Below, in pieces: positions 1 through 8,597 of a stretch of DNA of 38,382 nt. The stretch lies in contig CANIZL010000063.1 in the NCBI GenBank assembly GCA_947471985.1, positions 1-38,382 of the forward strand, in the 5' to 3' direction. Under the pieces are notes generated by a model. The model did no database searches. It was not told the origin of the DNA and saw only the letters and a list, made by a program, of their open reading frames with translations. The translations under genes were made by a program, and so were the position numbers. The DNA comes from Verrucomicrobiota bacterium. GTDB lineage: Bacteria; Verrucomicrobiota; Verrucomicrobiia; Limisphaerales; UBA9464. Position 1 is the first letter of the stretch, and each line of letters opens with the position of its first letter.

Positions 1-49
1 GGAGGGAATGGTTCCGGTCGCCCTACGGGCTCCCTCCACCATTCCCTCC
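1..49. repeat. Perfect inverted repeat (cruciform or REP-like)
   Basis: Bases 1-11 (GGAGGGAATGG) are exactly complementary to bases 39-49. A second small stem, GCCC-TAC-GGGC, lies inside at 20-30. No T-tract follows, so this does not look like a normal intrinsic terminator. It starts at the window edge, so the arm may extend further left. It could be a REP-type palindrome or the 3' hairpin of a gene outside the window. Confidence 0.6.
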
Positions 50-896
50 CACTTCAACCCGTAGCGTAATGAATCTTTACTTTGAGGTCACGAACTCAGA
101 AACGGAGGGGGAGTGACCCCGTCCTTCGCATTTTTGGCGAGGCCTCCTAGACACCAAACACTGTCAGATCGCGTCATTTACCTTCAGTAGAAGATTTCCG
201 TCTCACACCCGGATCATTAGGCCGGACGCGGCCTTCGATGTCCGGAACTGTTTGTTGGGCCGCAGGGTTTAGGCGTTTACGGGACAATCCGTCGTTCAGG
301 ATTGAGCCCTCCGGGTGTGAAAATGAAGGCTGCTTGGTTCCATAGGCCCACGCCCGACGGACTCCATTATAGCCTAATCGATGGAGTAAGACTGGAAATG
401 TCGGCCCACGCACACGGTGCCAGGAAGGCACCCTGGCGCGTCGAGGTCCAAATTGAGGCTGGCCTGGAAAGGTCGAATTCAACGCGAGGGCGGACTCCGG
501 CGGGGCACGGGAATGACAGTTGGAGAGGCGCTTCACCGTATTTCTACACCGGGCTGGTATTTTACTAAGTTTTGGCTTTTCTACACGAAGTCCCGCTCGC
601 TGGATCCCTTCCTGGCGGCGGGATACGTGGATATAATATTTGGTTAAAATAACGCGTCAGACACCGTTGGCGGATCCTTGGGTGTGTGGGTGTCGGAGTC
701 ATCGATTGTCCGGTGAGCGCCGGGTGGAAAATTTGCTGATGCAGGGGTTTTTGAGCGCGTTGGTACGTGCTGGGCGAAATCCAGGGGATGAAAATGGGAT
801 TACCGCCGTACTTTCGACCTGGGCTTGGCGGTGTATGTGGGCCCCGTTTGGTTTATCTCGTGGGCGCCGTCGTGGGGCGGTTGGCGCGGATAATTC
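50..896. other. Long stretch without a credible gene
   Basis: Open frames here (76-120 codons) overlap one another on both strands, are rich in Arg, Pro and Gly, and show no recognisable domain. I treat them as noise. A TATAAT hexamer at 632-637 resembles a -10 box, but the spaced -35 position (TTCCTG at 609-614) is poor and no gene follows on the plus strand. The region also holds the 3' flank of the minus-strand cluster ending at 897. It may be decayed coding DNA, but nothing identifies the source. Confidence 0.5.
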
Positions 897-2729
897 TCAG
901 TTTGGGCGGTCCGGGGTGACGGAGGACTTCGGGGGCGCACTCGAGGCGACCCAACGTTGATCCGTCAGCGTTCGCAGAAACGCCACCAGCGCTTTTTGAT
1001 CGCTCGGTGACAAGGGCACGCCGCCGTCGGGGTGTTTGGCCAGATTGGGATCCAACGTCGCACTGCGGGTGACGCCCGCGCAGTAGTGCCTCACGACGTC
1101 CGCCAACGTGGCCAGTCGGCCGTCGTGCATATAGGGCGCGGTGACCGCGATGTTGCGCAGTGAGGGAACGGCAAACCGGCCTTGATCCCCGACGCGGCCG
1201 GTCACGGCGCGACGGCCCGGATCGGCGCTCACGGCGTCGAGCCCGTTGTTGGCAAACCCCTGGCTTTGAAACAGCGGTCCGCCATGGCAGTGGAAACAAT
1301 CGGCGCCGTATTGTTCCCGGCGCGGATCGTACTCGGTGTGGAAAAGTTCCAAGCCGCGTTTTTCCTCGGCGGTTAATTCCGCCTGGCCGGCCTGGAAGCG
1401 ATCGAAGCGGGAATCATCGGAGGTGCGCGTCAGGAGGAATTGTTCCAGGGCGCGGGCGAGGCGATCCGCGGTGATTTCCGCGGTCCCAAAGGCGCGGGCG
1501 AAACGCGCGGTCAACGCGGGATCGGCTTTCAATCGGGCGACGACCGTGGGCAGCGCGGCGTGCATTTCGAGCGGATTCTGAATGGGCTGCAACACTTGCT
1601 CGCGGAGGGTCGAGGTGCGGCCGTCCCAGAAGTAGGACGTCTTCCAGGCGAGATTGAAGAGCGGTGGGGCGTTGCGGGCGCCCACCTGGCCTTCGGCTCC
1701 CAGGCTGAATCGCCGGTCTTCGGTGAACGCGCGTTCCTCCTGATGACACGAGGCGCAGGATTGCCGCTGATTGCCCGAGAGTCGGGTGTCCGAGAAGAGA
1801 TCGCGGCCCAGGGCGACGCCTTCCTCGGTCAGCGGATTATCGCGGGGCAGGGCGGGTTGCGGGAAGGAGCCGGGATAGGAAAAACGGTACGGCGTGGTGT
1901 TGCGGGCGATCTCCGTCCGCAGGGCTGTCGGGGCAGCGGGATTGGGCGCGGTGACGGAGCGGACGCTTTCGATGCTGAAGGCGGCTTCCACATTTTTCCG
2001 AAGTTGTGGCGCCAACGCGTCGTTGGTTCGCGAATGTGTGGAGATCGAGTCCGGGTTGAAGGATGCCAGCTGAGGCCCGGCAAGAATGCGGGCGACGTCC
2101 AATCCCAGGCGGATTTCGCCGTCGGTCGAGAGCTCCAGCGCCATCGGGAGTTCGACGGTCATCAGCATCGGATCGGTGGCGAGATGAAAGGAATAGCCGC
2201 GGACGTCGGCGGAAGTGGCCGCGGGAGTCGCGGTGTCGCGCCAATTTCCTTCCAAAGCGAGAAAGACGTAACCGCCCTGCCAATTCCAGTGCAGGCCATT
2301 GAGGTTGGGATTCAAGGGACTGCTGGCGGGGATGCCGGCCGGATGGGTGTGGTTTTCGGTCGGGGGCAGGCCGACGTGGAAGCGAATCCGGTCATACGCG
2401 CCGGAGGGAACTCCGCCGGTGGTGAAGCGGAGGCGATGCTCGCGGGCGCTGATATAGGCGTAACCTTCGGTGGGCACGACCCACTCCCCGTCGCGGCGCC
2501 GCAGGGCCGGGTGGGAGATTAGGAAATCCAGCCGCGTGACCGACCACGGCTGCCCGGCGGCGTTGGTCAGGACGAGGGCATCGAAGGTCAGCGGCGTGGC
2601 GTGGAAACGCGGCACGATTTGCCAGTCCAGACGGGATTCGCCGGCGCCGGCGCGGTTCACCCCGAGCAGCCCCGCCAGCGCGGCGAGCGCGGCGCGGGCG
2701 ATCGGGCGAAGCGAGGTGAAGCGCGACAT
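897..2729 (-). CDS. MbnP-like domain fused to di-heme cytochrome c peroxidase (MbnH/MauG type)
   Basis: An exported 610-residue protein with a signal peptide at about 1-30. Residues 35-260 resemble the MbnP family: a beta-rich domain with the hallmark HWNWQGGY segment (Trp148, Trp150) and His-rich ENHTHP at 125-130. Residues 295-595 are a cytochrome c peroxidase/MauG-type domain with two heme-binding sites, CASCH (325-329) and CFHCH (478-482), plus the APYMHDGR segment at 531-538 that surrounds a heme in this family. In known systems MbnP and MbnH are separate periplasmic proteins, and the di-heme MbnH oxidises a Trp of MbnP to kynurenine. Here both halves are one chain, so any such chemistry could be intramolecular (inference). 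It is last in a three-gene minus-strand cluster, 28 bp after the YHYH gene. No Shine-Dalgarno is evident before the ATG. A plain di-heme peroxidase with an unrelated N-terminal domain is the alternative. Confidence 0.88.
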   Translation of the reverse strand: MSRFTSLRPIARAALAALAGLLGVNRAGAGESRLDWQIVPRFHATPLTFDALVLTNAAGQPWSVTRLDFLISHPALRRRDGEWVVPTEGYAYISAREHRLRFTTGGVPSGAYDRIRFHVGLPPTENHTHPAGIPASSPLNPNLNGLHWNWQGGYVFLALEGNWRDTATPAATSADVRGYSFHLATDPMLMTVELPMALELSTDGEIRLGLDVARILAGPQLASFNPDSISTHSRTNDALAPQLRKNVEAAFSIESVRSVTAPNPAAPTALRTEIARNTTPYRFSYPGSFPQPALPRDNPLTEEGVALGRDLFSDTRLSGNQRQSCASCHQEERAFTEDRRFSLGAEGQVGARNAPPLFNLAWKTSYFWDGRTSTLREQVLQPIQNPLEMHAALPTVVARLKADPALTARFARAFGTAEITADRLARALEQFLLTRTSDDSRFDRFQAGQAELTAEEKRGLELFHTEYDPRREQYGADCFHCHGGPLFQSQGFANNGLDAVSADPGRRAVTGRVGDQGRFAVPSLRNIAVTAPYMHDGRLATLADVVRHYCAGVTRSATLDPNLAKHPDGGVPLSPSDQKALVAFLRTLTDQRWVASSAPPKSSVTPDRPN

Positions 2730-2757
2730 GACGGCAACGGATCGGTGGGCCGACTGG

Positions 2758-4542
2758 TTAGAGAATCGTGAAACCGTTGGCGAGCGTGAACGTCACGTTG
2801 CCCATGCCCGGGGGACCCGGGAACACCAAACTGACCGTGACAGGTCCCGTTGGGGCATTGGCGGGAATCGCAAAGCTCGCGGTGATGTTGTTGCCGTTGC
2901 GCGTGAGCTTGGTGCCGGGGAAGGCGCCCAGCGTGGCCGACGTGGGATTGACTCCGGCCGGGGGCGGTGGCGGTTGGGAATTGGCGGCCAGCATCAGGGT
3001 GACGATCACGCTCGTCCCGCGGTTTCCGCTGACCGGCGAGATGCCGGAAAGCGTCGGGCCACCGCCACCCGGGTCGCCGCCGGTTCCGCCGCCCGTGGTG
3101 GAATTCGTGACGGAATCGTGGTTGGCTACAGCGGTGCGCAGGATCCGGGCAAAGTTGGGATTACCCGCGCTGGTGTTGGTGGTGCCGGCGAGATTGCTCG
3201 TGGCGGTGACGGGCGCGCCTTGCGCGGACCAGGTGGTCAGGTTCGACGACGTCTCGACTTGATACGTTCCGCCTTCCACCGCGCTCCAGACCAGGGTGAC
3301 TTTGCCGCCGCTCACCTCTGGACTGGCCAGCTGTACCGGGGCCTGCGCACCGCCGGTGTAGTGGTTCGTCACGGTTTCGGTCAGGGTAGTGACCGGAGCC
3401 CCCGTCGGGTTGCCGTGGAACGCCCGGCCGATGTTATACGGAAACGTCGGCGTGCCGTCGTCCGCGATGCTCACGAAGTAGGCGTAAGTGCCCTGCGGGA
3501 ATTCCGGCGTGACGCAGAAGCGGCCGTTGTCCTCGTCGAGATCGAAATCGGTGCCGAGGTGTTGTCCGAAATCCCCGAGGTACGCGTTGTCCTCCATATA
3601 GCGTCCGAGCGGATACGAGGCGGAAACGGCCGGACCGGTGGCGTTTCCGGAATTGCCGTAGAGCCGGGTGGCCCACGCGGGGATCTGGGTGCGTCCGGTG
3701 GCGATTAGATTATCCGTGCCGTGTTGGCCGTTGCGCAGTTGATAGCCGGAAATCATCCGACGCAGCCCGCTCGCGGGATTCGTGGCGTTGGCGTAGCCGT
3801 AGGGACCGTAGACCGGAAACCCATCGCGGACCCAGCCGAGGATGGGGGAGTGTTTCTGCACGGGACCGGTGGACTCCGAGTACGTCCGGGTGTCGGCGTG
3901 GTAGTCCACGTGGTCCTGCAACAGGTAACGGAGCGCGACCGGATTCGCGTGGTAGTGATAGGTCCCGCTGTTTTCCTGATGCGCGTACGCGGGGTCGAAC
4001 GTTTTGCCTTCGTTGACGTAAGCTTCGCGGTTCCAATTGCCGGAGCCCTGCGTTTCGGTGCTGCCGTTCCAATAAAACGCGTCGCGGGAATCAAACATGG
4101 CCACGCCGTCCACAAAGTAACCGATGGATCCAAAACCGGTGAGGGTCTTGGAGGCGGGGACGGTGGGATGGCGGGGCAGGCGATAGAGCACGTGCTGGTT
4201 CGCGGGGAGATTGGGGAAGCCGACGGACCAGGGCCCCATGGTGTGGATACCCAGGCCGGTGGTGCGCAGGTAAACCCAGTCGGCGGAGGCGTTGATTTCC
4301 TGAACCCCGGAGTAGGCGGGGAGGGATTGGGTCTGGGACCCGTTGCTCCAGGTGGTGACCGCCGTGCCCGTCGATTGGGCGGCGGCGTTGAGGTAGACCC
4401 GGGCGTAGCGACCGGACGCCGACGTGAACCACGAATCCAATTGGGGATCGGCCGCGGTGGATCGCACCGCGGTGGCGGCGAGGCCCAGGACCAAGGTCGC
4501 GGAGAGTGTGCGAAGCGGGGATCGAACAGATTTCATCTTCAT
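2758..4542 (-). CDS. Exported YHYH-domain protein with C-terminal Ig/TIG-like domain
   Basis: A 594-residue protein with an N-terminal signal peptide (about 1-31). The central part (about 85-330) carries the motif that names the YHYH family, Tyr195-His-Tyr-His198, followed by LGWVRDGFPVYGPYGY at 235-250, also typical of the family. The biochemical function of YHYH proteins is not established; clustered His and Tyr would suit metal binding (inference). Residues 400-490 resemble a fibronectin-like adhesion module. After a Gly-rich linker near 485-495 the last 100 residues form a TIG-like beta domain. It lies between the CRTAC1 gene (89 bp upstream) and the MbnP-MbnH fusion (28 bp downstream), all on one strand, so an operon is likely. 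No membrane anchor or sorting tail is seen, which suggests a secreted or periplasmic product. Confidence 0.85.
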   Translation of the reverse strand: MKMKSVRSPLRTLSATLVLGLAATAVRSTAADPQLDSWFTSASGRYARVYLNAAAQSTGTAVTTWSNGSQTQSLPAYSGVQEINASADWVYLRTTGLGIHTMGPWSVGFPNLPANQHVLYRLPRHPTVPASKTLTGFGSIGYFVDGVAMFDSRDAFYWNGSTETQGSGNWNREAYVNEGKTFDPAYAHQENSGTYHYHANPVALRYLLQDHVDYHADTRTYSESTGPVQKHSPILGWVRDGFPVYGPYGYANATNPASGLRRMISGYQLRNGQHGTDNLIATGRTQIPAWATRLYGNSGNATGPAVSASYPLGRYMEDNAYLGDFGQHLGTDFDLDEDNGRFCVTPEFPQGTYAYFVSIADDGTPTFPYNIGRAFHGNPTGAPVTTLTETVTNHYTGGAQAPVQLASPEVSGGKVTLVWSAVEGGTYQVETSSNLTTWSAQGAPVTATSNLAGTTNTSAGNPNFARILRTAVANHDSVTNSTTGGGTGGDPGGGGPTLSGISPVSGNRGTSVIVTLMLAANSQPPPPPAGVNPTSATLGAFPGTKLTRNGNNITASFAIPANAPTGPVTVSLVFPGPPGMGNVTFTLANGFTIL

Positions 4543-4631
4543 GCCGGGAGACTACCGGGCCCGACCTTAAGGCAGGGTGAAGACGATAAATTATTTCAAT
4601 ATTCTGCGCGGCGGCACGCGAAGACGCGGGT

Positions 4632-6902
4632 TTATGGGTGGTGGTGAGGCGTACCTCCAGGGGCGTCGGGACCGGGCAGGGCGAATTTGGGGAGCGGCAC
4701 CCATTCCGGAGCCGGCGTCCCTTCGCGGAGGCGATAGAACTGATCCAATTGCAAACCGCTCACCTTTTGCACGGTGCCGCTGCCGGGCCAGCGGATCTCG
4801 ACTTCGCGGATTTCGGTGGCATCGCCCAGACCGATCTCTTGACGCAGCGGGTTGCCGCCGAAGCTCGCGCCGGTGGACACGGTGCGATGCACGGTCCGGA
4901 CGCCCGCCGGCCGGGCGACGGTGACTTTCAAGCGGGCGCCGATGGCCGAGCGGTTGGCTTTGACGCCGACGAGCTGCAGCTTGAGCCAGTGGTGGCCGTG
5001 ACCGGGGTTGGCGAAGAGGACGTTGGGATAAACATCGCCCGAGACGGCCCCACCCAGGTCCTCGAAAACATCCTGATCCCCGTCATTGTCGAGGTCGGCG
5101 AAGGAGACCCCGTGGCCTTTTTGCAGATGTCCGAAACCGCCGCTCGTGGTCACGTCCTGGAAGACTTTTCCTTCCGCATTTCGGAACATGCGATTGGGGA
5201 CCAGGGTCAGCAGGTCCGGATCACCGGTGCCCAGATAGAAATCCAGCCAGCCATCGTTATCGAGATCGCCGTAATTGCAGCCCATCGCGTGCAGGACGTG
5301 ATCCAATCCCATTTCGCGCGTAACGTCGGCAAACGTTCCGTCGCCGCGATTGTGGAAGAGTTTGGCCCGCTCCCCGTGATTCGGCAGCCCGAGGTAATCC
5401 GCGGCGATGTCCCCGACGTTATCAATCTTGTATCCGGCAACGAAGAGATCCTCCCAACCGTCGTTGTCGTAGTCAAAGAACCATGTGGGAAAGCTGTAGA
5501 TGGGCAGCGTGACTCCAGCGGCAGCGCCTACTTCGGTGAATTTCCAGTTGGTGCTCGACGACGACGCCCCCGGCTGGGGCCCGTCATTGCGAAAGAGCTG
5601 GTTGGGTTGGCCCAGCAGGGAAAGATAGAGATCCGGCCGGCCGTCGTTGTTGTAGTCCGCCATGGTCACTCCCTTGACGTAAGCCGACACCGCCAAGCCC
5701 GCGGCAGCCGCCATTTCGGTGAAGGTCCCGTTGCGGTTGTTGTGGAAAAGCTCGCACGGGTGAGGGGGTGAACCTTGGATGCTCTCGTTGCCCACAAACA
5801 GGTCCAGCCAACCATCGCCGTCGAAATCAAACCACACCGCAGTTTGAGTGGGATGAAACGAAAGGAGTCCGGCGGCCTCGGTGACGTCGTCAAAGGTCCC
5901 GTCGCCCCGGTTGCGCAGCAGGGAATTCGGATGCCGTCCCTGTTCCCGCATCCAGGCCCCGCGCAGCACGAGCACGTCCGGATGGCCATCGTTGTCGAAG
6001 TCCGCGCTGATCAGGTTCAATCCCCCGGTGAGTCCCACCAGACCGGCTTCGCGGGTGCGTTCGCTGAAAGTGCCGTCGCCGTTGTTGTGGTAAAAGTGCA
6101 TCTGATCCCGCAGACCGATGGAGGTCACCATCACGTCCAATCGATCATCGCCGTCGAAATCCTCCACCACGCTGCCGCCGGAGAGTTCGTTCACGGCGAG
6201 TCCCGCGCCCACGGCGACTTCGGGGAAGCGCTTGATATCGTAGCTGGACGCAAAGGTGGCGGGGGGAATCAGCCACGGTGTGGGCACGCCGGCGGGATAC
6301 TCGCCCACGGTCATGGCAGCGACATTGAGCAGCCAGCGGGCGGAGAGGTTGCCGGGGAACTCGTTCAGCAGATTCGTCAGCCCGCTCATGGCCTGGCGGG
6401 ACCCGTTTTGCCAGCGGTGGATGCCGCCGCCCTGAATCGGCAGGAGACAGGATTCACTGGTGTGATTGCTCAGGCAATTCAGCAGTTCGCCGTCGCGCAG
6501 ATGACAGAGGACCTGATTTAACAGCAGATTGATGCGGTTGGCTCCCTGCGCCGGGGTGCCGCGCTTTTGCAGGTCCTCGTCGACCTTCTGGAACAGCGTC
6601 AATGCCTCGGGGTTGTGGCCGGCTTTCAAAAGCTCGGAGGCGAGTTCAAAGCGCAGGCCGGTGGTGTCCGCCGTGGGCGGGCGGCTGGCGATGAATTTGC
6701 GGAGATCGCGGGCCCTTTCTTCGCTGAGAAAACGGTTCTGCACCGGGATCGCCTCCCGCGCCAGACGTTCCAGCAAGGTGGCCATCTGCAGGGTTCCCGG
6801 GGTTCGGGGATCGGAGGACGAAGGGGGCAGGCCGCCATCTGCTGCCTGAAGGGTCAGGAGCAGCAAAAAATAGATCAAGAATCTGCCGGCCGTCTGGGTC
6901 AT
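4632..6902 (-). CDS. CRTAC1-type FG-GAP/VCBS repeat protein with ASPIC/UnbV domain
   Basis: A 756-residue exported protein. I chose the ATG at 6902 because it opens a clear signal peptide (MTQTAGRFLIYFLLLLTLQA), whereas the 33 codons upstream in frame do not look coding; GGCGGA lies just upstream. Residues 60-215 are helical, TPR-like. Residues 240-617 hold repeated FG-GAP/VCBS blades with calcium-type loops such as DFDGDDRLD, DFDNDGHPD, DFDGDGWLD and DYNNDGRPD, which normally fold into a beta-propeller. Residues 647-725 match the ASPIC/UnbV domain. Proteins of this layout are extracellular; their substrates are mostly unknown. It is first in the cluster with the YHYH and MbnP-MbnH genes, so it may be a scaffold or binding partner for them (inference). 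It is divergent from the VKOR fusion gene, with 212 bp between starts. Confidence 0.88.
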   Translation of the reverse strand: MTQTAGRFLIYFLLLLTLQAADGGLPPSSSDPRTPGTLQMATLLERLAREAIPVQNRFLSEERARDLRKFIASRPPTADTTGLRFELASELLKAGHNPEALTLFQKVDEDLQKRGTPAQGANRINLLLNQVLCHLRDGELLNCLSNHTSESCLLPIQGGGIHRWQNGSRQAMSGLTNLLNEFPGNLSARWLLNVAAMTVGEYPAGVPTPWLIPPATFASSYDIKRFPEVAVGAGLAVNELSGGSVVEDFDGDDRLDVMVTSIGLRDQMHFYHNNGDGTFSERTREAGLVGLTGGLNLISADFDNDGHPDVLVLRGAWMREQGRHPNSLLRNRGDGTFDDVTEAAGLLSFHPTQTAVWFDFDGDGWLDLFVGNESIQGSPPHPCELFHNNRNGTFTEMAAAAGLAVSAYVKGVTMADYNNDGRPDLYLSLLGQPNQLFRNDGPQPGASSSSTNWKFTEVGAAAGVTLPIYSFPTWFFDYDNDGWEDLFVAGYKIDNVGDIAADYLGLPNHGERAKLFHNRGDGTFADVTREMGLDHVLHAMGCNYGDLDNDGWLDFYLGTGDPDLLTLVPNRMFRNAEGKVFQDVTTSGGFGHLQKGHGVSFADLDNDGDQDVFEDLGGAVSGDVYPNVLFANPGHGHHWLKLQLVGVKANRSAIGARLKVTVARPAGVRTVHRTVSTGASFGGNPLRQEIGLGDATEIREVEIRWPGSGTVQKVSGLQLDQFYRLREGTPAPEWVPLPKFALPGPDAPGGTPHHHP

Positions 6903-7114
6903 CCGTCCGCCATACGTCGGTCGTTGGTTGTTGAGTGCAAAAGTATGACGTGAAAAGTAGGCGGAAATGCGTGGGCTGCTGATTTGGAGCAGCGCTTTCA
7001 AAGGGAATCATCCGGCGCGTTGGTTTGGTCGCCGTAGACGGAGAAGCCGGGCGACGTTGAAGTCGCCGGACGATTTTGACGGGTGAACCGGGAACCGGCA
7101 GGTTTGCCGTAATC

Positions 7115-8536
7115 ATGAGTCGCAAAAGTTCCGCTGCTCCGGCCAATCAACCGACACCCAGGCCGGCTCCTGCCGCGGGCGGTTCTCTTCGCTGGGCGCG
7201 GTGGGCGTGGGCGGCGGCGTGCGGGGTGGCGCTTTATTTGAGTTACGTCTCCTTTGCCGGCGGCGGGGTGGCCGGGTGCGGCGCCGAGGGGGGCTGCAGC
7301 GAGGTGTTGAACAGCCGCTGGAGCAAATGGCTGGGCATTCCCGTCAGTCTGCCGGCCGCGGGTCTCTATTTGGCGTTGATTGGTTTGTCCTTTCCATCCG
7401 GGCGGCGGTCTGCGGTCAGTGGGCTGGGCTCGCCGGCGGGGTGGTTGCGGATCGGCGCCTGGACGGTGCTGGGATCGGCCGCGTGGTTTTTGTTTTTGTC
7501 GGCCTTCGTTCTGGGGAAGTTCTGTCCGTACTGCCTGACGGTGCATTTGCTGGGCTCGACGGGGGCGGTGCTGGCGCTGCGCGGATTGGCGGGTGGACCG
7601 GAATCCGTTCGTAAATCTTCCGGCACCCCGGCCGGTTGGGCCATCGCGGCGCCGTGGGCGTTGCTGCCGCTCGGATTGCTGATCGCGGGGCAGGTGGCCT
7701 TCGCGCCCAAGACGTTTAAAGTAACTTCCGTTCCGGCCGGGAACGCCGCGCCGGTCGCGAATCCCCCAGCGGTCAGCCCGGCGCCTGCTCCCGCGGTGCC
7801 GAGTGTGACTCCCCCGACTCCGCCGGTCGCGGCCACGCCGGTTCCGTCGGCTCCGTCGACGCCGCCGCTGACATCAACGGCCACCCCAACGCCAACGACC
7901 GCGGCGTCCCAGTCGGCCCTCCCAGCCCATGCCCGTTTCCTGGCGCTGCATGGTGGGAAGTTTCAGTTGGATGTCGATCAACTACCGATCCTCGGCTCTC
8001 CGGCGGCGGCCAAGGTGATGGTTTCCCAATTCGACTACACCTGTGAACATTGTCGCCGCAGCCATGGCCCGATCACGCAGGCGCGGCAGTATTTCTCGAA
8101 TGAGCTGGCCGTGATCAGCCTGCCGATGCCTCTCGACGGACGGTGCAATGAATGGATTCGCCGGGCCTCCGCCCACAACAACGGATGCCAGCTTGCCGCT
8201 CTGGCACTGGGGGTCTGGCGCGCGGATCGGACGAAGTTTCAGGAGTTCGATCACTGGATGATGACCGCCCCCGAGGCTTTGAAGGTTCCCGTTGCCCTGG
8301 CCCGCGCCCGCAGCTTGGTGGGTGAATCGGCCCTGGATCAGGCCATCGCCGACCCCTGGGTGGCCAACACCCTGCAGGTTTCCATCGCGCTGTACCGCGA
8401 AAACTGGCTGGCCATCAAGAATAGCTCGATGCCCATGCTGGTGGTGGGAACCAATATCATCAGTGGCACCGTCAGCTCTACTTCGGACCTGTATCGCCTG
8501 CTGGATGAGTCGATGGGATTGAAGCACACGCCGTAA
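7115..8536 (+). CDS. VKOR-thioredoxin fusion (disulfide bond formation)
   Basis: A 473-residue membrane protein joining a vitamin K epoxide reductase domain to a DsbA-like thioredoxin domain. The VKOR part (25-200) has about five hydrophobic helices, the loop cysteines Cys55 and Cys61, the family segment SRWSKWLGIPVS at 67-78 and the quinone-side active site CPYC (137-140). A Pro/Ala/Thr linker covers 205-270. The thioredoxin part (275-473) has CEHC at 310-313 and the cis-Pro loop at SSMP (437-440). Together these should oxidise cysteines of exported proteins and pass electrons to quinone. The ATG at 7115 replaces an in-frame TTG at 7076 that would add 13 non-family residues. It is divergent from a cluster containing a c-type cytochrome, whose maturation depends on thiol chemistry; a functional link is inference. 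Confidence 0.92.
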   Translation: MSRKSSAAPANQPTPRPAPAAGGSLRWARWAWAAACGVALYLSYVSFAGGGVAGCGAEGGCSEVLNSRWSKWLGIPVSLPAAGLYLALIGLSFPSGRRSAVSGLGSPAGWLRIGAWTVLGSAAWFLFLSAFVLGKFCPYCLTVHLLGSTGAVLALRGLAGGPESVRKSSGTPAGWAIAAPWALLPLGLLIAGQVAFAPKTFKVTSVPAGNAAPVANPPAVSPAPAPAVPSVTPPTPPVAATPVPSAPSTPPLTSTATPTPTTAASQSALPAHARFLALHGGKFQLDVDQLPILGSPAAAKVMVSQFDYTCEHCRRSHGPITQARQYFSNELAVISLPMPLDGRCNEWIRRASAHNNGCQLAALALGVWRADRTKFQEFDHWMMTAPEALKVPVALARARSLVGESALDQAIADPWVANTLQVSIALYRENWLAIKNSSMPMLVVGTNIISGTVSSTSDLYRLLDESMGLKHTP

Positions 8537-8597
8537 TCGTCACGCCCGTTGGGGCGAAGCGATGGCCGATTCGGTGGGCCCGCGAGGACGGACGGGG

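Noticed and set aside
632-637. TATAAT as a promoter -10 box
   Set aside because: The -35 position is poor and no gene begins downstream on that strand; noted only inside the region entry.
174-960. Overlapping open frames of 76-120 codons on both strands
   Set aside because: They overlap one another, have no domain or signal, and are biased to Arg, Pro and Gly as chance frames in GC-rich DNA are.
1440-2522. A 360-codon plus-strand frame
   Set aside because: It is antisense to the MbnP-MbnH fusion, whose heme motifs and signal peptide show the true coding strand.
7047-7069. Imperfect hairpin in the divergent region before the VKOR gene
   Set aside because: The stem needs a bulge, and no ligand-binding or attenuator pattern is visible.
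8543-8556. Short hairpin CGCCC-GTTG-GGGCG between convergent genes
   Set aside because: Only a 5-bp stem and no T-tract; too weak to call a terminator.
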